Made by a program: the position numbers and the translations under genes. From QHXM01 sp032160705 (lineage in GTDB: Bacteria > Acidobacteriota > Blastocatellia > Pyrinomonadales > Pyrinomonadaceae), in assembly GCA_032160705.1 (NCBI GenBank), contig JAVHVE010000060.1:150222-214221 (forward strand): 64,000 bases of DNA. Direction: 5' to 3'. This document shows, in pieces, positions 33,899 to 42,744 of the stretch (positions are counted from its first letter, which is position 1; each line of letters opens with the position of its first letter). The notes under the pieces were generated by a model. It did not search any database. It was not told the origin of the DNA and was given only the letters and a program-made list of their open reading frames with translations.

Positions 33899-34141
33899 TT
33901 ATGCAGCCTGTGGATGCGGCTCAATGGTGCGAACGCGGGCGATTTCACGGGGCGCGATGGGGCGTACCTGTGCGGCGAAAAGTGAGACAACAGCCAGCGT
34001 CTCGCCGTCGAGCGCGACGAACTCAACCTCGTAGCCCACGCCTTCCTGATGAACGAGAACAACCGTGCCGATGTCGACTGCTTGTAAGCCATATTCGGGT
34101 AACTCAGCAGTCAAGACGATTTGATCCAGTTCCTTAATCAT
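33899..34141 (-). CDS. DUF4926 family small protein
   Basis: An 80-aa protein matching DUF4926: MIKELDQIVLTAELPEYGLQAVDIGTVVLVHQ, then EVEFVALDGETLAVVSL. It has a small beta-barrel look. ATG 34141 is chosen because AAGGA lies 7 bp upstream and family members start MIKELD. An alternative ATG at 34171 overlaps the dprA stop as ATGA and would add ten residues by translational coupling. The family is often found near toxin-antitoxin-like or restriction-type genes; here it simply follows dprA. Function unknown. Confidence 0.75.
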   Translation of the reverse strand: MIKELDQIVLTAELPEYGLQAVDIGTVVLVHQEGVGYEVEFVALDGETLAVVSLFAAQVRPIAPREIARVRTIEPHPQAA

Positions 34142-34167
34142 CTCTCGTTCCTTTCGCTGTTCATTTG

Positions 34168-35298
34168 TCATAACTTTCTCACGAAGCATTTACCCGGAAG
34201 CTGGCGAATCAGTTCGCGCATCTCCAAACCCAGCAGAGCGCCCGTCAACTCAGGGATGGAAAGTTTGCTGCTTTCGGCAAGCTGGTCAATATGCACGGGC
34301 TCATCAGCCGAAAGTAATGTGAGGACGGCGTGCTCGCTCTTCGTCAAATCATCCGGCACAAGCGAAAGCTGCTTGACGACGCCTTCCTCTTCACTCTTCT
34401 CTGTAGCCGGGGGCAATAGCTCGGCGGCGATTTCGGGCGGTAATTCCGCTGCCACATCCTGCCACGTCTGCACGAGCTTCGCGCCCGCGCCCTTAATCAG
34501 ATAATTCGTCCCGAAGGAATTGCGCGAAGTGATATTGCCGGGAACGGCAAAGACTTCTCTTCCTTGTTCAAGAGCCATCCGCGCCGTAATCAAAGACCCG
34601 CTATTCTCCGCTGCTTCGACAATCAACACTCCCAGACTGAGGCCGCTGATGACGCGATTGCGATACGGGAAATTCTGCGGCGCGGGCGGCGTCTCCAGTG
34701 GAAACTCCGAACAGAGCGCGCCTCCCGCCGCCAGAATCTCGTCCACCAGTTTCCTGTGATCGCGCGGGTAGACTTGATCGAGTCCTGTTCCCATCACCGC
34801 CACCGTGCGGCCTCCGGCTTCGAGTGCTCCACGGTGCGCCGCAGCGTCTATTCCACGTGCCAGCCCAGAAATTATCGTCACGCCCCGCTTGGCCAGATCG
34901 CGCGCCAGCATCGAAGCCGCGTTCTGCCCGTAGGTCGAACAACGGCGAGAGCCGACAACCGCCACGCAAGGCTTATCTAAACATTCATTCCAAGCGCCCT
35001 TGAGGTAAAGCGTAATCGGCGGGTCGAAAATCTCACGCAGCAGCGCCGGGTAGACGCCATCATCCAGGAGCAGCACATCCGCGCCGAGTTTGTGAACACT
35101 CTCAATCTCAGCTTCGGCCTTCTCAAACAAATCACGCGCCCTGATGCTCTCAATCGCTTCAGGCCGCAGGCGCAGACTCTCAAGCTCGCCTCTGGTCGCA
35201 TTGAACACAGCCTCAACCGACCCGAAACGTGCGAGCAGCTTGGCAGCCGCGCGCGGGCCTATGCCCGGAGTCATGTTCAGTGCAATCCACTCTTTCAT
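34168..35298 (-). CDS. dprA: DNA processing protein DprA/Smf
   Basis: A 376-aa single-strand DNA-binding protein that loads RecA during natural transformation. It has an N-terminal helix-hairpin-helix region (NMTPGIGPRAAAKLLARFGS), then the Rossmann-like core: VAVVGSRRCSTYGQNAA, IISGLARGIDAAAHRGAL, AVMGTGLDQVYP, NFPYRNRVISGLS and GSLITARMALEQGREVFAVPG. A C-terminal winged-helix segment (HIDQLAESSKLSIPELTGALLGLEM) completes it. Upstream of the start lies a heptad hairpin and then tRNA-Sec. Its stop overlaps a possible start of the DUF4926 gene. Confidence 0.95.
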   Translation of the reverse strand: MKEWIALNMTPGIGPRAAAKLLARFGSVEAVFNATRGELESLRLRPEAIESIRARDLFEKAEAEIESVHKLGADVLLLDDGVYPALLREIFDPPITLYLKGAWNECLDKPCVAVVGSRRCSTYGQNAASMLARDLAKRGVTIISGLARGIDAAAHRGALEAGGRTVAVMGTGLDQVYPRDHRKLVDEILAAGGALCSEFPLETPPAPQNFPYRNRVISGLSLGVLIVEAAENSGSLITARMALEQGREVFAVPGNITSRNSFGTNYLIKGAGAKLVQTWQDVAAELPPEIAAELLPPATEKSEEEGVVKQLSLVPDDLTKSEHAVLTLLSADEPVHIDQLAESSKLSIPELTGALLGLEMRELIRQLPGKCFVRKL

Positions 35299-35300
35299 AA

Positions 35301-35397
35301 TAGTGGCCAGTGGCCGGTGGTCAGTAAGAAGAGCGTGGTAAGCGTCGCTGAGCCTTTGCTTTTAACTGGCCACTGACCACCGATCACTGGCCACTGC
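35301..35397. repeat. Heptad hairpin, AGTGGCC/AGTGATC family
   Basis: Left arm AGTGGCCAGTGGCCGGTGGT plus CAGT; right arm ACTGGCCACTGACCACCGAT then CACTGGCCACT. It fills the gap between dprA (start 35298, minus) and tRNA-Sec (35406-35500, minus). Confidence 0.9.
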
Positions 35398-35405
35398 TTT
35401 TTGGC

Positions 35406-35500
35406 GGAGGCGTGTGGGAATCGAACCCACCTGAGCCTGTTCTCACAGGCTCACAAACGGTTTTGAAGACCGCGCCATTCACCAGAACAGATGCGCCTCC
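35406..35500 (-). tRNA. selC: tRNA-Sec (anticodon TCA)
   Basis: A 95-nt tRNA read on the minus strand: GGAGGCG acceptor pairs with CGCCTCC. The anticodon loop CTTCAAA carries TCA, and the long variable arm GAGCCTGT/ACAGGCTC is perfect. The T arm GTGGG/CCCAC with TTCGATT closes it. The 95-nt length, 8-bp long extra arm and UCA anticodon identify selenocysteine tRNA. CCA is not encoded. selA, selB and selD and any selenoprotein gene are outside this window. Confidence 0.93.
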
Positions 35501-35677
35501 CCGGTGAGGCAAAACGAAAACGACTAAGACCCTACGCGCGACAACGCTCGCCTGTCAAGAATCTTGTTTATAGCCGGAAATTGATTACCTTGATTTGTGA
35601 GAAATGATGAAGGGACGAATGCAAAAAAGTTTATCAGCAGATTGATACTATGATTACTTCGCCTGTCAATGAAGCTC

Positions 35678-36409
35678 TCAACCGGCCAGATGTTCGAGGC
35701 GACGACGCGCCTTTACAATTTGCCGGTTAATATTTTCAGCCATTAGGAAGAGAGCATCACGACCGTTTGCGGCGTCCTCGTCAACCTTGAGCTTGAGCCG
35801 GTAAAGACCGTCCTGACGGATACGTTTGATACCGAACTCGATTGTGCTCAACTCACCTTTGAGTCTCAGGAACCGGCCAGCTAAATCCTCTTCCAATTCA
35901 TCTGTGCTTTGCCCTGTACAGAAGAATTGCAACTGCTCATCGCCAAGCAGCGTGTGGAGGCTTTCAACATCTCCTGCTCGATAGGCGCGGCTGGCCTCGG
36001 TCATGACCTCGTGACGGCGCTGTGCCTCTTTCTCGTCCGCAGCATGATCCGGGTGAAAAAGCCTTGCGACCGACCAGAATAATTTACGCAAGGCCATCTT
36101 GCCCGACCCGTTGGCGGAAGGCTGCGCGTCATCGGAAGAAGCCGTCTCATCTACGTCACCTTCGGCGTTTGTCTCCAGATCGAAGAGCCGCGCTTCGGCC
36201 TGTTTGATACTGCTCTCGACTTCACCGAGTTCGGCCAGGCGGCTGCCGACAACCTGCGTGTAACGCAACTTGAAGTCACGCAATTCCTCCTGCAAAGCGA
36301 CAAGCTCGCGGCGGCGCTCGGCAAGCAGAACCTCAAGCTTTGAGATTTCAAGCTCTAAATCAGGTGGGGTATTCTGCGCTGCGGTTTCGTGAAGACTCAG
36401 GCTTTGCAT
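35678..36409 (-). CDS. Coiled-coil protein with J-domain-like segment
   Basis: A 243-aa protein. I chose ATG 36409 (MQSLSLHE); the longer reading from 36460 begins in promoter-like sequence. Residues ~15-80 are a strong coiled coil (ELEISKLEVLLAERRRELVALQ). Residues ~105-150 look like a J-domain core (KLFWSVARLFHPDHAADEKE, with HPD at 119-121, then MTEASRAYRAGD). The C-terminal ~80 residues are helical (RFLRLKGELSTIEFGIKRIRQ). It may recruit Hsp70, but only the HPD loop and helix pattern support this. It is transcribed divergently from boxC. Confidence 0.7.
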   Translation of the reverse strand: MQSLSLHETAAQNTPPDLELEISKLEVLLAERRRELVALQEELRDFKLRYTQVVGSRLAELGEVESSIKQAEARLFDLETNAEGDVDETASSDDAQPSANGSGKMALRKLFWSVARLFHPDHAADEKEAQRRHEVMTEASRAYRAGDVESLHTLLGDEQLQFFCTGQSTDELEEDLAGRFLRLKGELSTIEFGIKRIRQDGLYRLKLKVDEDAANGRDALFLMAENINRQIVKARRRLEHLAG

Positions 36410-36483
36410 AAGAATTCCAGGGACTTTGACAGTGTAGCAGGCAATACAGGTTAAACGCATCTCGGGTCAGCGAGCTTTCCCGC

Positions 36484-36512
36484 TTGACTGGCCGGAAAGA
36501 TGCCGCTAAGAT
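36484..36512 (+). promoter_or_regulatory. Sigma-70-type promoter of the box cluster
   Basis: TTGACT (36484-36489), 17-bp spacer, TAAGAT (36507-36512). The predicted transcription start falls within the palindrome immediately downstream. Confidence 0.65.
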
Positions 36513-36514
36513 AA

Positions 36515-36532
36515 TTCGAACGGACGTTCGAA
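36515..36532. promoter_or_regulatory. Operator-like palindrome in front of boxC
   Basis: TTCGAACG-GA-CGTTCGAA is a perfect 8-2-8 inverted repeat placed 2 bp after the -10 hexamer, where bound repressor would block transcription. The TetR gene at 39865, within the cluster, is the obvious candidate ligand-responsive repressor (inference). Confidence 0.72.
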
Positions 36533-36623
36533 CGGCCACAGCAATCAAGCTTTTTACGTGCTGAATTGTCGCTCGTCCAACCCAAGCGTTTTTCAACCAA
36601 TAGTTGATGGAGTTGAGTGCTGG

Positions 36624-38255
36624 ATGGTTAATTTTGAGACTTCGCCGGAAGCCTACCGGCACTGGAAGCTGAATATCGAGGGACAGGTCGCCACGCTTTC
36701 CATGGATGTGCAGGAAGACGTGACGCTGGCTGAAGGCTATAAGTTGAAACTCAATTCCTACGATCTGGGCGTTGACATCGAACTGGCCGACGCCGTCCAG
36801 CGCCTGCGCTTCGAGCACCCGGAAGTGCGCGTCGTGGTCATCACCAGCCTCAAGCCTCGCATCTTCTGCGCCGGGGCAAACATTTACATGCTGGGCACGT
36901 CGTCCCACGCCTTCAAGGTCAACTTTTGCAAGTTTACCAACGAGACTCGCTGCGCCATCGAAGACGCTTCCCGTCGTTCAGGGCAACGTTACGTGGTGGC
37001 GCTCAACGGCACGGCCTCCGGGGGCGGCTACGAACTCGCCATCGCCTGCGACGAAATCTATCTGGTGGACGATGGCAACTCAGCCATCTCTCTGCCGGAA
37101 GTTCCCCTGCTCGGAGTGCTGCCGGGCACAGGCGGGCTGACGCGCCTGGTTGATAAGCGGAAAGTGCGCCGCGACCGCGCCGACGTGTTCTCAACTCTGG
37201 CCGAGGGACTCAAAGGCAAGCGCGCAAAAGAATGGGGCTTGATTGACGACTACTTTCCGACCAGCAAGTTTCAGGATTCTGTGGCCGCGCGCGTCAACAA
37301 GATAGTCGAGGCCGACGGGCAACGACGAGCGGAGCGCGGAATCAAGCTCAATCCTCTTCAAGTCGCAGCGACCGACAATGGCCGCGAATACAAGTATGTC
37401 AGCGTGAATTTGAACCGCGAGAAGCGTTACGCAGATTTGACCGTGCGCGCCCCCGAAGCAGACACGCCGACCACGATTGAAGAGATCGAAAAACTCGGCG
37501 ACTCTTACTGGCCGCTTCAGGCTTATCGTGAGCTGGATGATGCGCTTCTTCATCTGCGCGTCAACCAACTGGAAATCGGTCTGGTCTGCCTGCGCACGGA
37601 AGGAGAGATCGCTGACGTGCTCAAGGTGGACGAAACTTTAGAAACTTACAAAGACCACTGGCTTGTTCGGGAGATTATCCTGCACATGGCTCGCACACTT
37701 CGCCGGTTAGACCTGACGGCCAAAAGTTTCTTCGCCTTGATTGAGCCGGGCAGTTGCTTCGCCGGAAATCTGCTTGAACTCGCGCTCTCCGCCGACCGCA
37801 CCTACATGCTCAACGACCCGCAACAGAAGATTGAGGTCGCTGCCAGTGATTTGAACAAGGGCGCACTGCCGATGTCGAATGGCCTGACGCGCCTGCAATC
37901 TCGTTTTCTCGCCAGGCCGGAATTGGCAGATGAAGTATTTGAGCACCAAGGAACGTTTGACACAGAAGAAGCGGAAGAGGCTGGTCTAGTCACCTTCGCG
38001 CCGGACGATCTTGATTGGGAAGACGAAATTCGCGTCGCCATCGAAGAGCGCACGTCGCTTTCGCCGGACGCGCTGACAGGCATGGAAGCATCCTTGAGAT
38101 TCGCCGGGCCGGAAACGCTCGACACAAAAATTTATGGTCGCCTGACGGCCTGGCAGAACTGGATTTTCCAGCGCCCGAACGCCACGGGGCCGCAAGGAGC
38201 GTTGACCAACTACGGCAAACCGACTCAGCCGCAGTTTGATTACAAGAGGACGTAG
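36624..38255 (+). CDS. boxC: Benzoyl-CoA-dihydrodiol lyase / 2,3-epoxybenzoyl-CoA dihydrolase BoxC
   Basis: A 543-aa crotonase-superfamily enzyme that opens the ring of 2,3-epoxybenzoyl-CoA with two waters, giving 3,4-dehydroadipyl-CoA semialdehyde and formate. Start chosen at 36624 (MVNFETSPEAYRHWKLN), where family similarity begins. Tandem crotonase-like domains are visible: the first with FCAGANIYML, ALNGTASGGGYELAIACDE and LLGVLPGTGGLTRL; the second with LIEPGSCFAGNLLELALSADR. The C-terminal WIFQRPNATGPQGAL is a BoxC hallmark. It is the first gene of the cluster, just behind an operator-overlapped promoter, and is followed by boxB. boxA and the benzoate-CoA ligase are not in the window. 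Confidence 0.93.
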   Translation: MVNFETSPEAYRHWKLNIEGQVATLSMDVQEDVTLAEGYKLKLNSYDLGVDIELADAVQRLRFEHPEVRVVVITSLKPRIFCAGANIYMLGTSSHAFKVNFCKFTNETRCAIEDASRRSGQRYVVALNGTASGGGYELAIACDEIYLVDDGNSAISLPEVPLLGVLPGTGGLTRLVDKRKVRRDRADVFSTLAEGLKGKRAKEWGLIDDYFPTSKFQDSVAARVNKIVEADGQRRAERGIKLNPLQVAATDNGREYKYVSVNLNREKRYADLTVRAPEADTPTTIEEIEKLGDSYWPLQAYRELDDALLHLRVNQLEIGLVCLRTEGEIADVLKVDETLETYKDHWLVREIILHMARTLRRLDLTAKSFFALIEPGSCFAGNLLELALSADRTYMLNDPQQKIEVAASDLNKGALPMSNGLTRLQSRFLARPELADEVFEHQGTFDTEEAEEAGLVTFAPDDLDWEDEIRVAIEERTSLSPDALTGMEASLRFAGPETLDTKIYGRLTAWQNWIFQRPNATGPQGALTNYGKPTQPQFDYKRT

Positions 38256-38339
38256 GCAGTTTTCAGTTTCCGGTTTTCAGTTTTCAGTAAAAGCTTTCCG
38301 CCTCTCGCTGAAAACTGAAAACTCAAAACTGAAAACTGT
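38256..38339. repeat. Heptad hairpin, TTTTCAG family
   Basis: Left arm AGTTTTCAGTTTCCGGTTTT then CAGTTTTCAG; right arm CTGAAAACTGAAAACTCAAA then ACTGAAAACTG. It begins at the boxC stop and ends 13 bp before the boxB ATG, just upstream of GGAGAG. Confidence 0.92.
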
Positions 38340-38351
38340 CCCGGAGAGACA

Positions 38352-39758
38352 ATGGAATTATACGAACGCATTCCTAACAACGTGAATCTGTCGCAGGACA
38401 AGCGTCTCCAGCGGGCGCTGGAAAAATGGTTGCCGAGTTATCTTGACTGGTGGCGCGAGATGGGACCGGAAGGGTTTCAGGACAAGGAAGTTTACTTGCG
38501 GACAGCCGTTGATGTTGATGCCGAAGGCTGGGCAAACTTCGATTACGTCAAGATGCCTGATTACCGTTGGGGCATCTTTCTCAAACCTGCACAGCCTGAC
38601 GCGAAGGTTGGCTTTGGCGACAATTACGGGATACCCGCTTATCAGGAAGTGCCGGGCGAGTTTCGCAATTCTTTGCGCCGCATCATCGTCACGCAGGGCG
38701 ACACCGAACCCGCCTCTGTCGAGCAGCAGCGCCAACTGGGGAAGACCTGCCCGTCGCTTTACGATCTCAGAAACCTTTTTCAAGTGAATGTCGAAGAAGG
38801 CCGTCATCTCTGGGCGATGGTCTACCTGCTTCACGGCTACTTCGGGCGCGACGGGCGAGACGAAGCCGATGCACTATTGGAACGTCGCAGCGGCAATCCA
38901 GACAAGCCGCGCATCCTCGAAGCCTTCAATCAACCGTGCGACGACTGGCTCAATTTTTTCTGCTTCACGATGTTCACAGACCGCGACGGCAAATACCAGT
39001 TGGCGGCACTGGCCGAATCGGGCTTTGAGCCTCTGGCGCGCACCTGCCAGTTCATGCTGACGGAAGAAGCGCATCATCTCTTTGTCGGAGAAACGGGCGT
39101 GGGGCGCGTCGTCAAACGCACGGCGCAACTGATGAAGGAGAGTCGAAGTAATGATGCGCGCTCGATGGGCGGCATCCCGCTCGACATCATTCAAAGGTAC
39201 ATCAACTTCTGGCTCAGTTATTCGCTCGACCTCTTCGGCGGCGAGATTAGCTCGAACTCGGCAGACTTCTTCGCGGCTGGCCTCAAAGGGCGCTACAAAG
39301 AGCAGGATCAGTATGAAGACCACATCGCAGCCGAAGGGTCTTTCACGCTGACAGTGGTTGAAGATGGAAAGCTCGTGCCGCGCGAAGTGCCTTTGCGCAA
39401 TGCTTTGAACGAAGTTCTGCGCGGCGAGTACGTCAAAGATTGCGAGCGCGCGATGACGCGCTGGAACAAGTATCTCGCGGACGAAGGTCTGGATGCCCGG
39501 CTCTATTTGCCGAGCACACGCTTTCACCGGCACGTCGGCGAATTCGCCGGACACTCCTTCGACATTCACGGCAATCTCATCGCGAAGGAAGAGTTTGAGC
39601 GGCGACGCGCCGAATGGCTGCCGACGATAGAAGACCGCGAATACGTGCAGAGCCTGATGCACCCCGTCACCGAACCCGGCAAAATCGCCAACTGGATCGC
39701 GCCGCCGACAGCGGGCATCAAGGGCAAACCGTTCGAGTTTGAATACGTCAGGCTGTAA
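38352..39758 (+). CDS. boxB: Benzoyl-CoA 2,3-epoxidase, oxygenase subunit BoxB
   Basis: A 468-aa ferritin-like diiron oxygenase that epoxidises benzoyl-CoA. The start MELYERIPNNVNLSQDKRLQRALE matches the family. Diiron ligands are in NVEEGRHLWAM and the second helix pair LTEEAHHLFVGE. FGDNYGIPAYQEVPGEFRN and the C-terminal HPVTEPGKIANWIAPP are characteristic. It needs electrons from BoxA, which is not encoded nearby. GGAGAG lies 7 bp before the ATG. Confidence 0.95.
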   Translation: MELYERIPNNVNLSQDKRLQRALEKWLPSYLDWWREMGPEGFQDKEVYLRTAVDVDAEGWANFDYVKMPDYRWGIFLKPAQPDAKVGFGDNYGIPAYQEVPGEFRNSLRRIIVTQGDTEPASVEQQRQLGKTCPSLYDLRNLFQVNVEEGRHLWAMVYLLHGYFGRDGRDEADALLERRSGNPDKPRILEAFNQPCDDWLNFFCFTMFTDRDGKYQLAALAESGFEPLARTCQFMLTEEAHHLFVGETGVGRVVKRTAQLMKESRSNDARSMGGIPLDIIQRYINFWLSYSLDLFGGEISSNSADFFAAGLKGRYKEQDQYEDHIAAEGSFTLTVVEDGKLVPREVPLRNALNEVLRGEYVKDCERAMTRWNKYLADEGLDARLYLPSTRFHRHVGEFAGHSFDIHGNLIAKEEFERRRAEWLPTIEDREYVQSLMHPVTEPGKIANWIAPPTAGIKGKPFEFEYVRL

Positions 39759-39862
39759 AAGCAGGAGACAGAAGACAGAAGTCAGGAGGGATAAGGCTGA
39801 GAACCGCTTCTTCTGATTTTCTTTTCTTCTGACTTCTGACTTCTGACTCCTGAATTCTGATT
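39759..39862. repeat. Heptad hairpin, CAGGAGTCAGAA family
   Basis: Left arm AAGCAGGAGACAGAAGACAG then AAGTCAGGA; core GGATAAGGCTGAGAACCGCT (direct orientation); right arm TTCTGACTTCTGACTTCTGA then CTCCTGAATTC. It starts at the boxB stop and ends 2-3 bp before the TetR ATG. Confidence 0.92.
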
Positions 39863-39864
39863 TT

Positions 39865-40551
39865 ATGTCTGCTAGCCTTTCAGAGAAGTTCACGCGCTAC
39901 GATCAGAAGCTGGAGTTCATCCTGCGCACGGCGGCGCGCATCTTTGCCGGGAAGGGCTATCACTCGACGACGATGCGCGACATCTCGCGCGAGACACAGG
40001 TGAGCCTCGCGGGGCTTTACCATTATTGCCGCTCAAAAGAAGAGTTGCTCTTTCTGATTCAGGACAACTGTTTCGGGCGCGTCCTCGAACGCCTCCTTGA
40101 GCGTCTCGAAGAAACGACCGAGCCGGTTGAAAAGCTGCGACTCGTCATCGAGAACCATCTGTCGTTCTTCGCCGCGAACATGGCGGAGATGAAAGTGCTT
40201 TCGCACGAAGCCGACTCGCTGGCAGGCGAGATGCACGAGCATGTCTCCGGCAAAAAGCAGCAGTACACACAACTCGTCCGCCGGATTTTGTCAGAGGTTC
40301 AGCAGGCGCGCGCCTCTGGCGGACAGGAAATTGATTTGACGGTTGCGACCTACGCGCTGTTTGGCATGATGAACTGGATTTACAACTGGTACGATCCAAA
40401 CGGCAAGCTTTCGGTGAATGAGTTGGTGGAAAACGTCACGCGCCTCTTTCTTTCTGGATTCTTCGCCGGGATGTCAGGCGAGGAACTTCAATTCAGACCA
40501 AAGACCAATGAAGCCGAACGTCTTAGCGTCTGGCGCGTTCCGCAGAATTAA
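39865..40551 (+). CDS. TetR-family regulator of the aromatic-CoA cluster
   Basis: A 228-aa regulator with an N-terminal HTH: ILRTAARIFAGKGYHSTTMRDISRETQVSLAGLYHYCRSKEELLF. The C-terminal domain (LSFFAANMAEMKVLSHEADSL) resembles acyl-CoA-sensing TetR proteins such as FadR/PaaR-like members (TetR_C type), so an aromatic or degradation-intermediate CoA ester is a reasonable effector. Likely target: the TTCGAACG palindrome upstream of boxC. The ATG follows directly on a heptad hairpin without a Shine-Dalgarno sequence. Confidence 0.88.
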   Translation: MSASLSEKFTRYDQKLEFILRTAARIFAGKGYHSTTMRDISRETQVSLAGLYHYCRSKEELLFLIQDNCFGRVLERLLERLEETTEPVEKLRLVIENHLSFFAANMAEMKVLSHEADSLAGEMHEHVSGKKQQYTQLVRRILSEVQQARASGGQEIDLTVATYALFGMMNWIYNWYDPNGKLSVNELVENVTRLFLSGFFAGMSGEELQFRPKTNEAERLSVWRVPQN

Positions 40552-40584
40552 CTCGCCCGCTCGGCGAAGGAGACTACTCCTGAA

Positions 40585-41865
40585 ATGAATCTTCGTCTCA
40601 CCTCGCCATTGCCGTTGCTCTTCTTCGTCGCGCTGCTTCTCTTCACCCAAAGTGCACTCGTTTCAGGACAACAGACAGGAAGACGCGCCCCGCTCCCGTC
40701 TCGCAATTCGCGCGCACTCCCTTCGGTTCGCTTCTCCGTCGGACAGAGTTCGCTCAAAGTCCCGTTCGAACTCGTCGGCAACCTGATCCTCATGAAGGCG
40801 CAGGTTAACGACTCTGCTCCTCTCTGGTTCATCTTCGACACAGGCGCGACCCACACGGTTGTGGACGCTGAACGGGCGAAGACGCTTGGGCTGAAGGCGC
40901 GTGGTCGCATCACAGCCACAGGCTCGGCGGGCACTGACATCGCCTCGCGCGTCAGAGGCGTCTCAGTTAGTCTCCCCGGCGTGGAACTCACCAACCAGAC
41001 TGTCTACACACTCCCGGTCGCCTTCCTGTCACCGCTGTTCGGGCGACACCTCGGCGGCGTCATCGGCAATGACATCATCGGGAAGTTTGTCGTCGAGATT
41101 GACTACGCGAATCAGAAGCTCAACTTCTACGAGCCTTCAAGCTATCAGTATTCCGGCTCTGGTGAAAGCATCCCGCTGACGATTGAAAAAGACGGCAACG
41201 TGTTCACGCGCGCACAGGTGGAACTGGAGGGGCGCGCGCCGCTCACAGGGAAATTCGAGGTTGACATAGGCTCGACCGGCTCGCTGGAACTCAATACGCC
41301 TTTCGTCAAAAAACATCGTCTGTTGAGTTTCATCTCGCGGTCGAAGCAGGTTAATCTAGGCGGCATCGGCGGAACTGCCGGGGCGGTCACAGCGCGCATC
41401 AACTCAGTCAGACTGGGACGTTTCGAGCTGATGAATCCTATTGCCCGCTTCTCCCAGGCGACGAAGGGCGATTACGCGAGCGCGAGATACGACGGGCTGC
41501 TCGGCGGCCAAATCTTCAGCCGGTTTAAGATGATCGTCGATCTTTCGCGCCGCCGCATGATACTTGAGCCGAATGCGCTCATCAGTGCGCCGTTTGAAGA
41601 TGACATGAGCGGCATAGAGTTGGCGGGCGATGGCGAGGATTTTTCGGCTTACGTGATTAACGAAGTCGAAGCGGGCAGCCCCGCCGCCGAAGCAGGAATC
41701 CAGGGAGAAGATATTCTAACGGCGATTGACGGTCGCACTGCAAGCGAGTTCACGCTCGAAGAGATTCGCCGGATGTTCAAGCAGAACGGGCGCGAGTACG
41801 CGCTCACACTCAAGCGCGGCGAAAAGATGATTGAGGTCAAACTGAAGCTCAGAAGATTGGTCTGA
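40585..41865 (+). CDS. Secreted retropepsin-like aspartyl protease with C-terminal PDZ domain
   Basis: A 426-aa exported protein. Signal peptide LLFFVALLLFTQSALVSG. Two half-barrels follow: the first with LWFIFDTGATHTVVDAE and GVIGNDIIGKFVVEID; the second with GKFEVDIGSTGSLELN and YDGLLGGQIFSRFKMIVDL. Only the first active site keeps the strict D-T-G; the second is D-I-G. A PDZ domain covers the last ~85 residues (VNEVEAGSPAAEAGIQGEDILTAIDG). It lies inside the aromatic-CoA cluster between TetR and a crotonase without an evident metabolic link. Confidence 0.85.
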   Translation: MNLRLTSPLPLLFFVALLLFTQSALVSGQQTGRRAPLPSRNSRALPSVRFSVGQSSLKVPFELVGNLILMKAQVNDSAPLWFIFDTGATHTVVDAERAKTLGLKARGRITATGSAGTDIASRVRGVSVSLPGVELTNQTVYTLPVAFLSPLFGRHLGGVIGNDIIGKFVVEIDYANQKLNFYEPSSYQYSGSGESIPLTIEKDGNVFTRAQVELEGRAPLTGKFEVDIGSTGSLELNTPFVKKHRLLSFISRSKQVNLGGIGGTAGAVTARINSVRLGRFELMNPIARFSQATKGDYASARYDGLLGGQIFSRFKMIVDLSRRRMILEPNALISAPFEDDMSGIELAGDGEDFSAYVINEVEAGSPAAEAGIQGEDILTAIDGRTASEFTLEEIRRMFKQNGREYALTLKRGEKMIEVKLKLRRLV

Positions 41866-41907
41866 TTGAAATGCTATTTTGACGACTATAGTTTTTGAGG
41901 AGCAAAC

Positions 41908-42744
41908 ATGGCAGAAGCACAAGCAAAGGTTCAGGGGACGACCGCCACGGATGGAAATCTTGTCCGGTATGAGACGCGCGAAGGGATAGCCCTGTTGACG
42001 CTCAACGATCCTCCGGCCAACACCTATTCTTACGAGATGATGCAGGAGCTTGACCGCTCCATCCTCAAGGCTCGGATGGACGAGAATATTAATGTCATCG
42101 TCATCACCGGGCAGGGCGAGAAATTTTTCTGCGCGGGCGCGAATATAAGTATGCTCTCCAGCGTGATGCCCGAATACAAATATTACTTTTGCCTCCACGC
42201 CAACGAAACTCTCTCGCGTTTTGAGCAAACACCGAAGCTCGTCATCTGTGCCATCAACGGCCACTGCGTCGGTGGTGGTCTGGAAGTGGCGATGGCGGCA
42301 GACCTCCGCATCGCACGTCGCGGCGCAGGCAAGATGGGATTGCCGGAAGTTTCTTTGGGCGTCTTGCCGGGCACGGGCGGAACGCAGCGCATGGCTCGCC
42401 TCGTCGGCAAATCTCGCGCGATTGAATTGATGACGACGGGCGAGCTTTTCGACTTTGAACGGGGTGAGCAGCTTGGTCTGGTCAATCACATCTACGAAGC
42501 CGAAAGCAATGAGGCTTTCATGGAACAGGTGTTAGACTACGCTCGCCAGTTCACGCTTCCCGGCAAGGCCGCGCGCGCCGTCGGGCGGATCAAACGCAGC
42601 GTCCAAACCGGCGCAGAAATCCCCTTCGAATCCGCCCTCGCCCTCGAACGCGAACTCCAGCAACAACTCTTTCAATCCGACGATGCCCGCGAAGGACTCG
42701 ACGCTTACGTCAACAAGCGCAAACCGCAGTTTAAAGGGAAATAG
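41908..42744 (+). CDS. Enoyl-CoA hydratase/isomerase family protein (crotonase 1)
   Basis: A 278-aa crotonase. GAGGAG lies 5 bp before the ATG. Oxyanion-hole segments are FFCAGANISML and AINGHCVGGGLEVAMAADLR; the catalytic region is KMGLPEVSLGVLPGTGGTQRM, with a glutamate at the usual position (LPEVSLG). It probably hydrates an unsaturated dicarboxylyl-CoA intermediate downstream of BoxC. The stop at 42742-42744 adjoins the left arm of a TTTTCAG heptad hairpin. Confidence 0.9.
   Translation: MAEAQAKVQGTTATDGNLVRYETREGIALLTLNDPPANTYSYEMMQELDRSILKARMDENINVIVITGQGEKFFCAGANISMLSSVMPEYKYYFCLHANETLSRFEQTPKLVICAINGHCVGGGLEVAMAADLRIARRGAGKMGLPEVSLGVLPGTGGTQRMARLVGKSRAIELMTTGELFDFERGEQLGLVNHIYEAESNEAFMEQVLDYARQFTLPGKAARAVGRIKRSVQTGAEIPFESALALERELQQQLFQSDDAREGLDAYVNKRKPQFKGK

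Noticed and set aside
38874..39893. Long minus-strand ORF (339 codons) opposite boxB
   Set aside because: boxB is unmistakable on the plus strand; the reverse frame is open only because of codon bias and has no motifs.
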